Positions 8,117 through 18,029 of a DNA stretch of 64,000 bases are shown piece by piece. How positions within the stretch are numbered: the first letter of the stretch is position 1; the number at the start of each line of letters is the position of its first letter. The notes under the pieces were generated by a model that saw only the letters and a program-made list of their open reading frames with translations, was not told where the DNA came from and did no database searches. This DNA comes from Yoonia rosea (lineage in GTDB: Bacteria > Pseudomonadota > Alphaproteobacteria > Rhodobacterales > Rhodobacteraceae). The translations under genes were made by a program, and so were the position numbers. Where the stretch lies: positions 186,001-250,000 of the forward strand of contig NZ_FTPR01000004.1 in NCBI RefSeq assembly GCF_900156505.1. Direction: 5' to 3'.

Positions 8117-8527
8117 TCAAAGAAATGCTGAAATAACGAAACCTAAAAAGAAAAACAGTCCGGCGACACCAAATGCGATTTCAATATAGAAAAAGACGGA
8201 CTTTTCCCTGATCGAAGTATTCGGTATCATATCGTCGCCGACTTCTGCCCCAAATTTTCTCAGGGCTTCACCGTTCTTTAGGATTGCAATATTTACTTTG
8301 GCTAAAATTTGCCAAAACAGAAAAAAAATTATCGAAAGCACCACCCATAACCATGGCGGAAATCCAATCCCAGTGGCACGAACTACAAGTGATATAGCGC
8401 CAGCTATAGCGATTGATAGCTGGAGCGTCTGGTATCTTATCTTATCTAGATGTCGCCAAGTCTCATATCTTTGACGATATCTCTCGGTAGAAAATTCATC
8501 CATGACTAAAATATGGTGCCGGACCAT
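8117..8527 (-). CDS. Small three-helix membrane protein paired with the TIR-like gene
   Basis: 136 residues, or 128 if translation starts at the second ATG (8503); neither start has a convincing RBS. A charged amphipathic N-terminus (STERYRQRYETWRHLDKIRY) precedes hydrophobic spans at about 35–52, 58–76 and 111–134, with a soluble loop of about 35 residues between the second and third. The stop is 8 bases before the TIR-like start, so the pair is an operon with the membrane gene first. Topology is like small pore-forming effectors such as SLATT-type proteins, but no motif proves membership. The AT-rich composition matches its partner, not the flanks. Confidence 0.65.
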   Translation of the reverse strand: MVRHHILVMDEFSTERYRQRYETWRHLDKIRYQTLQLSIAIAGAISLVVRATGIGFPPWLWVVLSIIFFLFWQILAKVNIAILKNGEALRKFGAEVGDDMIPNTSIREKSVFFYIEIAFGVAGLFFFLGFVISAFL

Positions 8528-8690
8528 TTTTGTTACAACCGCCTCAGCCCAGAATTACGTCGTTTTTCGACCTGAGTGGTGGGCATTTTGTCATGTGGCT
8601 TGGTGTCCTTCAGCAGGTAGTCCGCCAACGGTGCCGAGAACGTGTTTGTTTCATGTGCCTTCTTCACGCATTCTTAGTTGTGCTGTCCCG

Positions 8691-8768
8691 CCCGGCCTGG
8701 CCGGGCAGCGCCCGGACCTCGCCCATGGGGAGGGCGCTTCGCTTCTCCCCGAGGTCCGGGCGCTGCCC
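8691..8768. repeat. Nested perfect palindromes downstream of carB
   Basis: CCCGGCC–1 base–GGCCGGG (8691–8705) abuts a 19-base perfect inverted repeat (8703–8721 pairing with 8750–8768; arms begin GGGCAGCGCCC), whose 28-base centre itself contains GGGGAG/CTCCCC. It lies 18 bases past the carB stop and marks the edge of the AT-rich patch. It could terminate carB transcription, although no U-run is visible, or be a mobile palindromic repeat unit. Confidence 0.65.
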
Positions 8769-8786
8769 TTTGTTTCGCGTCGGGAA

Positions 8787-11700
8787 TTATCCCTGCAAGC
8801 TACGGACCCCGACATCACCCTCTTCACGCGCTTGCATTGCCAGCACGGCTGCGTGTGAGGCGGCGGCGGTCGTGAAGTAGGGGATTTTGTCGTAGAGGGC
8901 GACGGCGCGGATTTCGCGGCTGTCTTCGACCGCTTGTGCGCCTTCGGTGGTGTTAAAGACCAGTGCGATGTGCCCGTCTTTCAGGCGGTCGACGATGGTC
9001 AGGCCGCCTTCGTAGACTTTGTTGACGATTTCGCAATCAATCTGGTTTTCACTCAGCCATGCGGCGGTGCCGCGTGTCGCCACGATGTTGAACCCAAGCT
9101 GCAAGAGGATTTTTCCGGCTTCGATCATATCCGCCGTTTTGTCCATGTCCTTGATCGAGATGAACACGGTCCCTGTCGTGGGCAGGTTGGTGCCTGCGCC
9201 CATCTGCGCCTTGAGGAACGCGCGTGGGAAGGAGCGGTCCCAGCCCATGACTTCACCGGTCGAGCGCATTTCCGGCCCGAGGATCGTATCGACTCCGGGA
9301 AAGCGGGCGAAGGGCAGGACGGCCTCTTTCACGCTGAACCACGGGGTATGCGGATCGGCGAGCGTGAAGGCATCGCCCATGGGCAGCACGTCCATCGGGT
9401 TTTCCGACGCCGGATAGGGTTCGCGCAGTGGGAAGTTTGACAGCGGCTCACCCGCCATCAGACGCGCGGCGATCGAGGCGATGGCGCTATCTGTGGCTTT
9501 GGCCACGAATGGCACTGTGCGGGATGCGCGGGGGTTTACCTCGATCAGGTAGACGGTTTCGTCTTTGATCGCGAACTGGATGTTCATAAGACCGACAACG
9601 TTCAGCGCCTTGGCGAGTTTTTCGGTCTGGCTGCGGATTTCCGCGATCATCGCGTCCGAGAGCGAGTAGGGGGGTAGGGAACAGGCGCTGTCGCCCGAGT
9701 GCACGCCCGCCTCTTCGATGTGTTGCATGATGCCTGCGACGTGGGTCGCGGTGCCGTCAGAGAGACAGTCGACGTCAACTTCGACAGCGCCCGAGAGGTA
9801 GCTGTCGAGCAGGACAGGGCTGTCGCCCGAAACCACGACGGCGTCAGAGATGTAGCGACGCAGGTGGTCCATATCGCGGACGATTTCCATCGCGCGGCCA
9901 CCCAGCACGAAGGAGGGGCGGATCACGAGGGGGAAGCCGATGCCTTCGGCGATGGCGAGTGCCTCTTCGTCGGTTGAGGCGATGCCGTTGTGCGGCTGGC
10001 GCAGGCCGAGCTTTTGCACAAGCTGCTGGAAACGCTCGCGGTCTTCGGCCAGATCAATGCTGTCAGGCGTCGTGCCGAGGATCGGAATGCCTGCATCATT
10101 GAGCGCATTGGCGAGTTTCAGCGGCGTCTGCCCGCCGAATTGCACGATCACGCCATGCAGCGTGCCGTTATCCTGTTCAACGCGCAGGATTTCCATGACG
10201 TGTTCAAAGGTGAGCGGTTCGAAATACAAACGGTCCGAGGTGTCATAATCGGTTGAAACTGTCTCGGGGTTGCAGTTGATCATGATGGTTTCATAGCCCT
10301 GATCGGTCAGGGCGAAACAGGCGTGACAGCAGCAGTAATCGAACTCGATCCCCTGCCCGATGCGGTTCGGGCCACCGCCCAGAATGACCACTTTCTTGCG
10401 GTCCGAAGGGCGGGCTTCGCACTCGGCCTCGCCCATGACGGGGCTTTCGTAGGTTGAATACATATAGGGTGTTTGTGCCTCGAATTCGGCGGCGCAGGTG
10501 TCGATGCGTTTGAAGACCGCGTTGACGCCAAGGTTGCGGCGTGCGCGGCGGACCTGGTCTTCGGTGCGGCCGGTCAGCTTGCCAAGGCGGGCGTCGGTGA
10601 AGCCAAGCATCTTGACTGCGCGCAGGCCGTCTTCGGTGACGGGCAGGCCGTTTTTGCGGATTTCGGCCTCGGCGTCCATGATTTCGCGGATGCGCGCAAG
10701 GAACCACGGGTCGAATTTGGTGACGGCATGGATATCGTCGTCAGACAGGCCGTGGCGCATGGCTTGGGCAATTACGCGGATGCGGTCGGGGGTTTGTTTG
10801 GCCAGCGCTTTGGTGATCGCGGCGGCATCCGGTGCGCCGGGGATGTCGATTTCGTCAAAACCCGTCAGGCCGGTTTCCATCGAGGCCAGCGCCTTTTGCA
10901 TGCTCTCGTGAAAGGTGCGGCCGATGGCCATCGCCTCGCCCACGGATTTCATCGCCGTTGTCAGGTGGGGTTCGGAGCCTGCGAATTTTTCAAAGGCAAA
11001 GCGCGGGATCTTGGTGACGACATAGTCGATTGTCGGCTCGAACGATGCAGGGGTCACGCCGGTGATGTCGTTGTCGAGTTCGTCGAGCGTATAGCCGACC
11101 GCCAGTTTGGCTGCGATCTTGGCGATCGGGAAACCCGTGGCCTTGGAGGCCAGCGCGGAAGACCGCGACACGCGGGGGTTCATTTCGATGACCACCATGC
11201 GCCCGTCTGACGGGTTGACCGCCCACTGCACATTGGAGCCGCCTGTTTCGACGCCGATTTCGCGCAGCACGTTAATGCTGTGGGTCCGCATGATCTGGTA
11301 TTCTTTGTCGGTCAGCGTCAGCGCGGGTGCGACGGTGATCGAATCGCCGGTGTGCACGCCCATGGGGTCGACGTTTTCGATGGCGCAGACGATGATCGCA
11401 TTGTCGGCCTTGTCGCGCACAACCTCCATCTCGAATTCTTTCCAGCCCAGCAGGCTCTCGTCGACAAGGATCTGGCCGACAGGAGAGGCCTCCATCCCTG
11501 TGCGGCAATAGTATTCGTAATCTTCGCGGTTATAGGCCACGCCGCCGCCTGTGCCGCCAAGGGTAAAGGCGGGGCGGATGATCGCGGGCAGGCCGACATA
11601 TTCGATCGCGTCAATGGCCAGTTGCAGGCCCGCCTTGATGTCGCGTTTGCCGTTGACTTCGGGGGCGGTGATGATGGTTGCCTTGGGGTTTTCGATGCCA

Positions 11701-12116
11701 AGGCGGTCCATGGCTTCGCGAAAAAGTTTGCGATCTTCGGCCATTTCAATGGCTTCGCGTTTCGCGCCGATCATCTCGACGCCGAATTTTTCCAGCACGC
11801 CCATGTCGGCCAGCGCCAGCGATGTGTTCAGGCCGGTCTGCCCGCCCATCGTCGGCAAGAGTGCGTCGGGGCGTTCTTTTTCGATGATTTTGGCGACAAC
11901 TTCGGGGGTGATCGGTTCGATATAGGTGGCATCCGCCAGCCCCGGATCGGTCATGATGGTGGCGGGGTTGGAGTTAACCAGAATGACGCGGTAGCCCTCT
12001 TCGCGCAGGGCCTTGCAGGCCTGAGCGCCCGAGTAGTCGAACTCGCAGGCCTGTCCAATGATAATAGGGCCCGCGCCGATGATCATGATCGACTGGATGT
12101 CGGTACGCTTTGGCAT
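8787..12116 (-). CDS. carB: Carbamoyl-phosphate synthase large subunit
   Basis: 1109 residues, full length. Two homologous ATP-grasp halves are visible: the first opens [20 protein letters not shown], the second [18 protein letters not shown]. Both carry carboxyphosphate/carbamate domain motifs ([20 protein letters not shown] and [20 protein letters not shown]). The C-terminal MGS-like domain (about 960–1109, [17 protein letters not shown]) is the allosteric region. With CarA it makes carbamoyl phosphate from glutamine, bicarbonate and 2 ATP for pyrimidines and arginine. carA is not in the window. Upstream the gene diverges from the bchE remnant. Confidence 0.98.
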   Translation of the reverse strand: MPKRTDIQSIMIIGAGPIIIGQACEFDYSGAQACKALREEGYRVILVNSNPATIMTDPGLADATYIEPITPEVVAKIIEKERPDALLPTMGGQTGLNTSLALADMGVLEKFGVEMIGAKREAIEMAEDRKLFREAMDRLGIENPKATIITAPEVNGKRDIKAGLQLAIDAIEYVGLPAIIRPAFTLGGTGGGVAYNREDYEYYCRTGMEASPVGQILVDESLLGWKEFEMEVVRDKADNAIIVCAIENVDPMGVHTGDSITVAPALTLTDKEYQIMRTHSINVLREIGVETGGSNVQWAVNPSDGRMVVIEMNPRVSRSSALASKATGFPIAKIAAKLAVGYTLDELDNDITGVTPASFEPTIDYVVTKIPRFAFEKFAGSEPHLTTAMKSVGEAMAIGRTFHESMQKALASMETGLTGFDEIDIPGAPDAAAITKALAKQTPDRIRVIAQAMRHGLSDDDIHAVTKFDPWFLARIREIMDAEAEIRKNGLPVTEDGLRAVKMLGFTDARLGKLTGRTEDQVRRARRNLGVNAVFKRIDTCAAEFEAQTPYMYSTYESPVMGEAECEARPSDRKKVVILGGGPNRIGQGIEFDYCCCHACFALTDQGYETIMINCNPETVSTDYDTSDRLYFEPLTFEHVMEILRVEQDNGTLHGVIVQFGGQTPLKLANALNDAGIPILGTTPDSIDLAEDRERFQQLVQKLGLRQPHNGIASTDEEALAIAEGIGFPLVIRPSFVLGGRAMEIVRDMDHLRRYISDAVVVSGDSPVLLDSYLSGAVEVDVDCLSDGTATHVAGIMQHIEEAGVHSGDSACSLPPYSLSDAMIAEIRSQTEKLAKALNVVGLMNIQFAIKDETVYLIEVNPRASRTVPFVAKATDSAIASIAARLMAGEPLSNFPLREPYPASENPMDVLPMGDAFTLADPHTPWFSVKEAVLPFARFPGVDTILGPEMRSTGEVMGWDRSFPRAFLKAQMGAGTNLPTTGTVFISIKDMDKTADMIEAGKILLQLGFNIVATRGTAAWLSENQIDCEIVNKVYEGGLTIVDRLKDGHIALVFNTTEGAQAVEDSREIRAVALYDKIPYFTTAAASHAAVLAMQAREEGDVGVRSLQG

Positions 12117-12199
12117 GGCAGTGCCCCCTGAATGTGCAAATTGTCGTGGGTTATAGGGATGGCGACGCGGTGTGCAAGAGGCAGTTCAAATTTGTCGCC

Positions 12200-12620
12200 G
12201 ATTTGATGCGCCGGATTGCGGAGCGGGCCGTATCGCTCCGCCGTGTCGGGTTTGATGATATCCATTGCATCGACGCGATGACAAATGATTACAGTGATGA
12301 GGTTCTTGCCGAGAAAATTGCGGCCTTGCAGCCCGGTGTTGTCGGGGTCACCGCCATCACGCCGTCGATCTACAAGGCCGAAGAGGTACCGCGCATCGCA
12401 CAAGAGCATGCGCCAGGTGCCCTGCATGTCTTGGGCGGGGTTCATGCGACGTTTATGTATAAGCAAGTGCTCTCCGAGGCGCCTTGGGTCGATGTGATCG
12501 TGCGGGGTGAGGGCGAGGAGATCGTGACCGCGTTGATGTCTGCGGTGCGCGATGGCCGCTGGCCCGCCGACAAGCGGAAGATCAAGGGGCTTGCGTTCAT
12601 TGATGCGGGCGAGATTGTAG
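12200..12620 (+). pseudogene. bchE: bchE fragment (Mg-protoporphyrin monomethyl ester cyclase, anaerobic)
   Basis: About 140 codons read as the cobalamin-binding N-terminal domain of Bch[36 protein letters not shown] and [12 protein letters not shown] are near-consensus BchE segments. The family's N-terminal HPNYHSGG region is missing and there is no proper start. The entire radical SAM domain (about 400 residues) is absent: at about 12620 the similarity to BchE stops and BchJ begins in another frame. BchE would form ring E of bacteriochlorophyll in an oxygen-independent reaction. The open frame runs to 12676 but is not a functional enzyme. Left boundary is approximate. Confidence 0.85.
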
Positions 12621-12623
12621 CGA

Positions 12624-13165
12624 CCCCTGCAACTGTTGCCCGTGCTGGAACGCGCGGGTGGCGTGCCTTTGCGTGATCAGGTGATGGCCGCTGCAGGGGT
12701 GTTTGCGCCGCCAAGCGATGAGGGAATGATGCCAGAGGGGCCCGCCGCGCGCATGCATCAGGCCTTGCGCGCGATCAAACCCGAAATGGCCCCGTCGCTG
12801 GCATGGGCTGCCGGAGAGCGGACGGCGCGCTATATTATGGCGCGCCGCATTCCGAAACCTGCACAGCTGTTGTTGCGGGTTCTGCCCGCTGCGCTGAACG
12901 GGCCGATCCTGTCAAAGGCGATTGCGCAACATGCATGGACCTTTGCGGGGTCGGGTGAATCTGCAATCACGGGGCCTTTGGTTTTCGAGATCAGGGACAA
13001 CCCCATCGTGCGCGGGGAAGTCAGCAAGACGCCGCTGTGCCATTGGCATGCTGCGGTCTTTGAGACGCTTTTCGCAGCTTGGTGGACCAACGTCTGCGCT
13101 GTGTCGAGGAAAGCTGTTGTGCGACGGGTGCACCTGCGTGCCGGTTTGTTCTGAACCGGGGCTAG
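12624..13165 (+). pseudogene. bchJ: bchJ remnant (4-vinyl reductase-type protein), fused and frameshifted
   Basis: From 12624 the frame reads [13 protein letters not shown], then RMHQALRAIKPEMAPSLAWA, RYIMARRIPKPAQLLLRVLP and HAWTFAGSGES, the BchJ pattern with its first few residues missing. Near 13073 the frame shifts by one base: the open frame ends at 13154, but the neighbouring frame (CGC AGC TTG GTG...) gives RLRCVEESCCATGAPACRF, the V4R-domain cysteine motif expected at the BchJ C-terminus, and stops at 13165. Two lesions, a 5' truncation by fusion to bchE and a one-base deletion, indicate a decayed gene. Homologues act in bacteriochlorophyll synthesis. Confidence 0.85.
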
Positions 13166-13181
13166 GGTCAGGCACCTTGAT

Positions 13182-13239
13182 ACCAAAATTCTGCGCATTT
13201 TGGTGCCTCCGGTGGGAGTTTTTCTTGCAAGATGATGAG
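13182..13239. repeat. Hairpin plus short intergenic repeat, copy 2
   Basis: ACCAAAAT–7 bases–ATTTTGGT (13182–13204) is followed by GCCTCCGGTGGGAGTTTTTC and TTGCAAGATGATGAG (13205–13239), a variant of the element at 4253–4287. It lies between the bchJ remnant and aspS and could have terminated the former bch transcript. Confidence 0.55.
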
Positions 13240-13318
13240 GAACGGTTGACTTCATCCGGGCAAAGGGGTGTATCGGGCCGACCAACCGCACCGTCCTAAT
13301 GCCTTGAGGAATTGACCC

Positions 13319-15172
13319 ATGCACGCCTATCGCAGCCATACCTGTGCCGATCTGACCGCCGCTAATGTCGGGGAAACTGTCCGCCTGTCGGGCTGGGTCA
13401 ATCGTGTGCGCGACCACGGGGGCATCCTGTTTATCGACCTGCGTGATCACTATGGCATTACGCAGGTGCTTTGTGATCCGGATTCGGCGGCTTTTGCCGA
13501 CGTGGAAAAGGTGCGTTCGGAATGGTGCATTCGCATTGACGGCGAGGTAAAGGCGCGTGATCCCGAGCTGGTGAACCCCAAACTGCCCACCGGTGAGGTC
13601 GAGGTGTTCATCCGCGCGATTGAGGTGCTGGGTGCGGCCAAGGAATTGCCGCTGATGGTGTTTGGTGATCAGGAGTATCCTGAAGAGACCCGTTTGAAGT
13701 ACCGTTATCTGGACCTGCGCCGCGAGGCGATGCAGCACAACATGAAACTGCGGTCCGACGTTGTGGCGTCAATGCGGCGCCGGATGTGGGATAGCGGGTT
13801 CCGCGAGTACCAGACGCCGATCATCACTGCATCGTCCCCCGAGGGTGCGCGCGATTTTCTGGTGCCGTCCCGCCTGCATCCGGGCAAGTTTTACGCGCTG
13901 CCGCAGGCCCCACAGCAGTTCAAGCAGCTGATCATGGTGTCGGGCTATGACAAGTATTTCCAGATTGCCCCGTGCTTCCGTGATGAAGACCCGCGTGCCG
14001 ACCGGTCGCCCACGGATTTCTACCAGCTGGATCTGGAGATGTCCTTTGTCGAGCAGCAGGATGTGTTTGACACAATTCAGCCTGTGCTGACGGGAATTTT
14101 TGAAGAGTTCGGCGGCGGCCGGAAGGTTGACCAGACATGGGAGCAGATCAGCTATCGCGATGCGGCCCTATGGTATGGCACCGACAAGCCGGACTTGCGC
14201 AACCCGATCAAGATGCAGGTCGTGTCCGAGCATTTTGCAGGGTCCGGCTTTGCGATTTTCGCCAAGTTGTTGGAGCAAGAGGGCACCGAAGTGCGCGCAA
14301 TCCCTGCACCGACCGGTGGATCGCGCAAATTCTGTGATCGCATGAATGCCTTTGCCCAGAAAGAGGGTTTGCCCGGAATGGGCTATATCTTCTGGCGCGA
14401 AAAGACCGCCGATGCGGTGGCCCAAGAGCTGGGTATTTCGGTGAAAGAGGCGCAGGCCAAACTGAAATCCGGTGAAGTGGAAGGCGGCATGGAAGCGGCG
14501 GGACCATTGGCCAAGAATATCGGGCCCGAGCGTACGGAAGCGATCCGCCAGCAGCTTGGTCTGGGTCTGGGCGATGCGGCGTTTTTCCTTGGTGGCAAGC
14601 CGAAGGCGTTTGAAGGTGTGGCCGGTAAGGCGCGCACCGTTATCGGTGATGAGCTGGGCCTGACGGATCAGGACCGCTTTGCTTTTGCATGGATCGTGGA
14701 TTTCCCGATCTACGAGCAGGATGAAGAGACCGGCAAGATTGATTTTGAACACAACCCTTTCTCGATGCCGCAAGGCGGGATGGAGGCGCTCGAGGGCGAT
14801 CCGCTCAAGGTGCTCGGATACCAGTATGATCTGGCCTGTAACGGGTATGAGCTGGTGTCCGGTGCGATCCGGAACCACCGTCCCGAGATTATGTTCAAGG
14901 CGTTTGAATTGGCCGGATATGGCAAGGACGAAGTCGAGAAGCGCTTTGGCGGCATGGTCAATGCGTTCCAATATGGCGCCCCGCCCCACGGCGGCTGTGC
15001 GGCGGGGATCGACCGGATCGTGATGTTGCTGGCGAACGCGTCGAACATCCGTGAGGTCATCATGTTCCCGATGAACCAGCGCGCGGAAGACCTGATGATG
15101 GGCGCGCCAAGCGAGCCACAGAACGAGCAGCTGCGCGAATTGCGTCTGCGCGTTCTGCCGCCAGAAAGCTAG
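13319..15172 (+). CDS. aspS: Aspartyl-tRNA synthetase, probably non-discriminating
   Basis: 617 residues, bacterial-type AspRS. An OB-fold anticodon-binding domain (1–about 115) is followed by the class II core: motif 2 is [21 protein letters not shown] split at its loop, the GAD insert lies at about 310–430, and motif 3 is [14 protein letters not shown]. It charges tRNA-Asp. The anticodon-binding loop reads [11 protein letters not shown] with His33; in Pseudomonas a His at the corresponding position goes with non-discriminating AspRS, which also charges tRNA-Asn for later amidation by GatCAB. That property is inferred. It stands alone after the bch remnants. Confidence 0.97.
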   Translation: MHAYRSHTCADLTAANVGETVRLSGWVNRVRDHGGILFIDLRDHYGITQVLCDPDSAAFADVEKVRSEWCIRIDGEVKARDPELVNPKLPTGEVEVFIRAIEVLGAAKELPLMVFGDQEYPEETRLKYRYLDLRREAMQHNMKLRSDVVASMRRRMWDSGFREYQTPIITASSPEGARDFLVPSRLHPGKFYALPQAPQQFKQLIMVSGYDKYFQIAPCFRDEDPRADRSPTDFYQLDLEMSFVEQQDVFDTIQPVLTGIFEEFGGGRKVDQTWEQISYRDAALWYGTDKPDLRNPIKMQVVSEHFAGSGFAIFAKLLEQEGTEVRAIPAPTGGSRKFCDRMNAFAQKEGLPGMGYIFWREKTADAVAQELGISVKEAQAKLKSGEVEGGMEAAGPLAKNIGPERTEAIRQQLGLGLGDAAFFLGGKPKAFEGVAGKARTVIGDELGLTDQDRFAFAWIVDFPIYEQDEETGKIDFEHNPFSMPQGGMEALEGDPLKVLGYQYDLACNGYELVSGAIRNHRPEIMFKAFELAGYGKDEVEKRFGGMVNAFQYGAPPHGGCAAGIDRIVMLLANASNIREVIMFPMNQRAEDLMMGAPSEPQNEQLRELRLRVLPPES

Positions 15173-15182
15173 GCGGCTGTCG

Positions 15183-15896
15183 TTAGAGCGGCCCGGCTGC
15201 GGCGAGCCGTGTCTGCACCAGCTGTGACAGGGCGATGACGCCGGGCCCCGCGTTCTGGCCGGCGCGTCGCAGGCGGATCAGGTTTGCGACAGCGGCGTCA
15301 AGGTCATGATCCTTGGCGCTGCGTGCCACGCCGCCAAGAAACTGTGTGACATAGTCCAGTGCGTCATCTTCGTCCGTGTCGTCAAGCACCTGCGCGATAT
15401 GGTGCAGGTCGTCCCGATAGGCGACCAGATCGGGCCGGATTGTTTCGTCGGATACGGCGCGGGGTGTAGTTGGTTGCCGTTCCTTTGGCAGGTTCTCCAG
15501 AATGGCGGTTTGAAATCCCAGCAGGCTGTCAACCGGTTTGGCGACAAAGCCGTCGGCACCTGCGGCGATCACATCACGCGCGTGATCATCCCCGCTCATC
15601 CCCAAAAGCACCTCGATCCGCGGGGTTGCCGCGGCCAGCATCCGCAGCAGTGACAGCCCCGACCCATCGGGCAGGCCCACATCGACCAAGAGAACATTTG
15701 GCCGGTATATCGCCAGATGACGCCGCGCATTTTCCAGACTGTCAGCCCGCCGGAGCCGCGCCCCCGAGCGCAGGCACATCAGGCGGATCGCCTCGCTTGC
15801 GAAGCGGCTGTCTTCGACCACAAGAACGGTCAGCCCCAGCAGTGGGCGGCGTGCGGTGGGCGCACGGGTAAACATCAGTTCATCAAGCGTTGCCAT
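15183..15896 (-). CDS. Response regulator with receiver domain and helical C-terminus
   Basis: 237 residues. The receiver domain (about 22–135) has acidic pair E28/D29, phosphoacceptor D72 (VDVGLPDGSG) and K120 (FVAKPVD). The C-terminal 100 residues are helical and carry no recognised HTH or GGDEF domain. A histidine appears at DDLHHIAQVLDD, so an HPt-like bundle is possible but unproven. No histidine kinase is adjacent; it converges with aspS with 10 bases between stops. Signal and output are unknown. Confidence 0.8.
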   Translation of the reverse strand: MATLDELMFTRAPTARRPLLGLTVLVVEDSRFASEAIRLMCLRSGARLRRADSLENARRHLAIYRPNVLLVDVGLPDGSGLSLLRMLAAATPRIEVLLGMSGDDHARDVIAAGADGFVAKPVDSLLGFQTAILENLPKERQPTTPRAVSDETIRPDLVAYRDDLHHIAQVLDDTDEDDALDYVTQFLGGVARSAKDHDLDAAVANLIRLRRAGQNAGPGVIALSQLVQTRLAAAGPL

Positions 15897-16021
15897 CTGA
15901 TTCTTCCCTTCGTTGCAGCTCCCTCATTCAAAGCAGCACAAGGTGAAGAGGTGATTAACCGCATCGCCCGTTGCACCCGCCGTATGCGCAGGCCATAAAG
16001 TGGAAAAGAGGAGATACCCGC

Positions 16022-16426
16022 ATGATTGGCCGTCTGAACCATGTTGCAATTGCCGTGCCTGATCTGGAGGCCGCAAGCGCGCAGTACCGCACCATGCTGG
16101 GGGCCGACGTGGGTACGCCGCAGGATGAGCCGGACCATGGTGTGACAGTCGTTTTCATCACTCTGCCCAATACCAAGATCGAGTTGCTTTATCCGCTTGG
16201 TGAAGGCTCTCCGATACAGGGTTTTCTCGACAAGAACCCCTCGGGCGGCATTCATCATGTCTGCTATGAGGTCGACGATATTCTTGCGGCCCGTGATCAC
16301 CTGCTGGCCGAAGGTGCACGCGTGCTGGGTGGCGGTGAACCCAAGATCGGGGCGCACGGGAAGCCGGTATTGTTTTTGCATCCCAAGGACTTCAATGGCT
16401 GTCTGATCGAGCTTGAGCAGGTTTAG
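16022..16426 (+). CDS. mce: Methylmalonyl-CoA epimerase
   Basis: 134 residues, vicinal-oxygen-chelate fold with two beta-alpha-beta-beta-beta modules. It begins MIGRLNHVAIAVPDLEAASA; metal ligands are likely H7 in the first module, H79 (GGIHHVCYEV) and E131 (CLIELEQV). It interconverts (2S)- and (2R)-methylmalonyl-CoA in propionate and ethylmalonyl-CoA metabolism. meaB, which protects methylmalonyl-CoA mutase, is at 38 kb in the same window. AGGAG lies 9 bases before the ATG. A DUF1467 gene follows 64 bases later. Confidence 0.93.
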   Translation: MIGRLNHVAIAVPDLEAASAQYRTMLGADVGTPQDEPDHGVTVVFITLPNTKIELLYPLGEGSPIQGFLDKNPSGGIHHVCYEVDDILAARDHLLAEGARVLGGGEPKIGAHGKPVLFLHPKDFNGCLIELEQV

Positions 16427-16490
16427 CCCCTTGTCCTGACGCGCAAACGGCGTATCTGAAGGACAGCCACGCTACATAAGGAATATCGTT

Positions 16491-16778
16491 TTGGGTCCCG
16501 TATCCGGTCTTGTTTTGCTTGCAGTCATTTGGACGGTTGTTTTCTTTATCGTCCTGCCGCTGCGTCTTGAAACCCAAGGCGAGGCAGGCGAGATCGTACC
16601 CGGCACCCATGCCTCGTCGCCTGCGAATTTCAGCTTCAAACGCAAGGCGCGGTTGACCACGATGTGGGCCGTGCCGATCTGGATTGTCATCGCAGGCACG
16701 ATCCTGTCGGGTGCTGTGTCGGTTCGCGATATCGACTGGTTCGAGCGGATGTCGACCCCCGAGGTCAGTCGCGACTAA
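16491..16778 (+). CDS. DUF1467 family membrane protein (TTG start)
   Basis: 95 residues with two hydrophobic spans (about 5–24 and 60–78) and the family segment FFIVLPLRLETQGEAGE followed by a short polar loop. DUF1467 proteins are small inner-membrane proteins typical of alphaproteobacteria, often next to the methylmalonyl-CoA epimerase gene, as here. No ATG or GTG is placed well; TTG at 16491 has AAGGA about 8 bases upstream, which decides the start. Function unknown. The 3' end overlaps the convergent EI24 gene by 14 bases. Confidence 0.8.
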   Translation: MGPVSGLVLLAVIWTVVFFIVLPLRLETQGEAGEIVPGTHASSPANFSFKRKARLTTMWAVPIWIVIAGTILSGAVSVRDIDWFERMSTPEVSRD

Positions 16779-17454
16779 CGGCGTGATAGAGGTGGGTGAA
16801 GGTTGCGGCACCCAAAATCGGGATCACCAGATTGATCAGCGGAAATGACAGTGGGACAGCCATCAGGCAGCCTGCGAGCCAGATTTTCGCTTGGTGTTCC
16901 TTGCGCAACGCTTTGGCGCGGACCCGTCCCACGCGGCGCATGGCGGCCAGCGTGAAATATTCGCGGCCCAAAAGGAACCCGTTCAGCGCATAGAAGATAA
17001 AGAGCGCGGCAAAGGGAAAGAGCCCGTAGAGGATAAAGGCAAAGAGGTTTGCCACGATCAGCACACCCATAAAATTCACGCTGTCGCGCAGCCCGTCCCA
17101 GAAGGTGACATGGGGGACCGCGGGAAGTGTGGGGAAATGCTTGTCCTCGACCGCCTGCGCGACCTCGTCCAGAAAGAGTGACGTGATGGCAGAAGCCACC
17201 GGCACCATCAGGAAGATCGACATCACGATGATCAGCCCGAGCGACCCCCAGCTGAGCAGATCGCCGATCCATGTGACTTCGCCAACGCCGGGCAGGGTGA
17301 TCGGGGTTGCGGTCAGCCATTCAATCAGCCACAGAAGCCCCGCGTAAAGGCCCACCAGCAAAGCAATCGTCAGGCCGATCCCGCGCCACAGCACGCTGCG
17401 AAAGCGGGGGTCGGGCAGTTGGGCGATGGCCTTGAGAAAAGACGCAAGGATCAT
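16765..17454 (-). CDS. EI24/CysZ-like integral membrane protein
   Basis: 229 residues with four or more hydrophobic spans (about 23–47, 70–92, 130–155, 195–220). The conserved segment FPFAALFIFYALNGFLLGRE is typical of the EI24 domain family, which includes the sulfate permease CysZ. Whether this member transports sulfate is not clear; no cysteine-synthesis gene is adjacent. It overlaps the upstream nitroreductase gene by 4 bases, so the two are translationally coupled. Confidence 0.8.
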   Translation of the reverse strand: MILASFLKAIAQLPDPRFRSVLWRGIGLTIALLVGLYAGLLWLIEWLTATPITLPGVGEVTWIGDLLSWGSLGLIIVMSIFLMVPVASAITSLFLDEVAQAVEDKHFPTLPAVPHVTFWDGLRDSVNFMGVLIVANLFAFILYGLFPFAALFIFYALNGFLLGREYFTLAAMRRVGRVRAKALRKEHQAKIWLAGCLMAVPLSFPLINLVIPILGAATFTHLYHAVSRD

Positions 17455-18029
17455 GTATCGGCCCAGGTGGTGATCGCCGCGAGGTCGGGGCGGGGGCGTT
17501 CCGGCGGTGCGCTGGTTTCTGTGCCGAGGTGGATGAAACCGGCCACGGTTTCATGGGGCGCAAGCCCGAGGCCTTCGGTGACGAAGGTTTCATCATGGCT
17601 CGCCCAGCCCGAGAGCCAGTTCGCACCCCAACCTGCCGCAAGGCCCGCGTTGACCAGCGCGAGGCAGACGGCACCTGCGGAATAGACCTGTTCGATTTGG
17701 GGGATTTTCTCGCTTGGTTTGGGGCTGCAGATCACGGCGACGGCAAGGTCGGCCTTGGCGAACTGGTCGTGTGCCTTGGTGATTTTTTCGGGGTCGATGC
17801 CAAGCGCCGTGCCGCGGTCCGGCACCAATGCGGCCAGCCGCGCAAGGGCAGGTTTTGACAGGACGATGAAACGCCAAGGTTCCAGCTTGCCATGATCGGG
17901 CGTGCGTGCGGCGGCCGTCAGCAGGGTTTCCAGCGTGGCACGGTCCGGCACCGGCGTTGTCAGCGTCTTGGCCGGGCGCGACCTGCGGGTGAGAAGAAAT
18001 TCGAGGGCGGCTTGGTTGCGGTCTGGCAT
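17451..18029 (-). CDS. Nitroreductase family protein (YdjA-like)
   Basis: 192 residues. The FMN-binding pattern of compact nitroreductases is visible: FLLTRRSRPAKTL near the N-terminus, AARTPDHGKLEPWRFIVL at about 40–57, and GLAAGWGANWLSGW near 130–145. Such enzymes reduce nitro compounds or quinones with NAD(P)H; the natural substrate is unknown. It is the first gene of a pair with the EI24 membrane protein. Confidence 0.88.
   Translation of the reverse strand: MPDRNQAALEFLLTRRSRPAKTLTTPVPDRATLETLLTAAARTPDHGKLEPWRFIVLSKPALARLAALVPDRGTALGIDPEKITKAHDQFAKADLAVAVICSPKPSEKIPQIEQVYSAGAVCLALVNAGLAAGWGANWLSGWASHDETFVTEGLGLAPHETVAGFIHLGTETSAPPERPRPDLAAITTWADT

Noticed and set aside
8530..8880. Plus-strand open frames across the palindromes next to carB
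   Set aside because: They consist of repeat sequence and antisense carB; no domain or RBS.
10473..12131. Large plus-strand open frames opposite carB
   Set aside because: Antisense shadows of carB; no RBS or recognisable domain.
12110..12676. 188-codon open frame as a real B12-binding protein
   Set aside because: It lacks the BchE N-terminus and radical SAM domain, and its last 19 codons are out-of-frame bchJ sequence.
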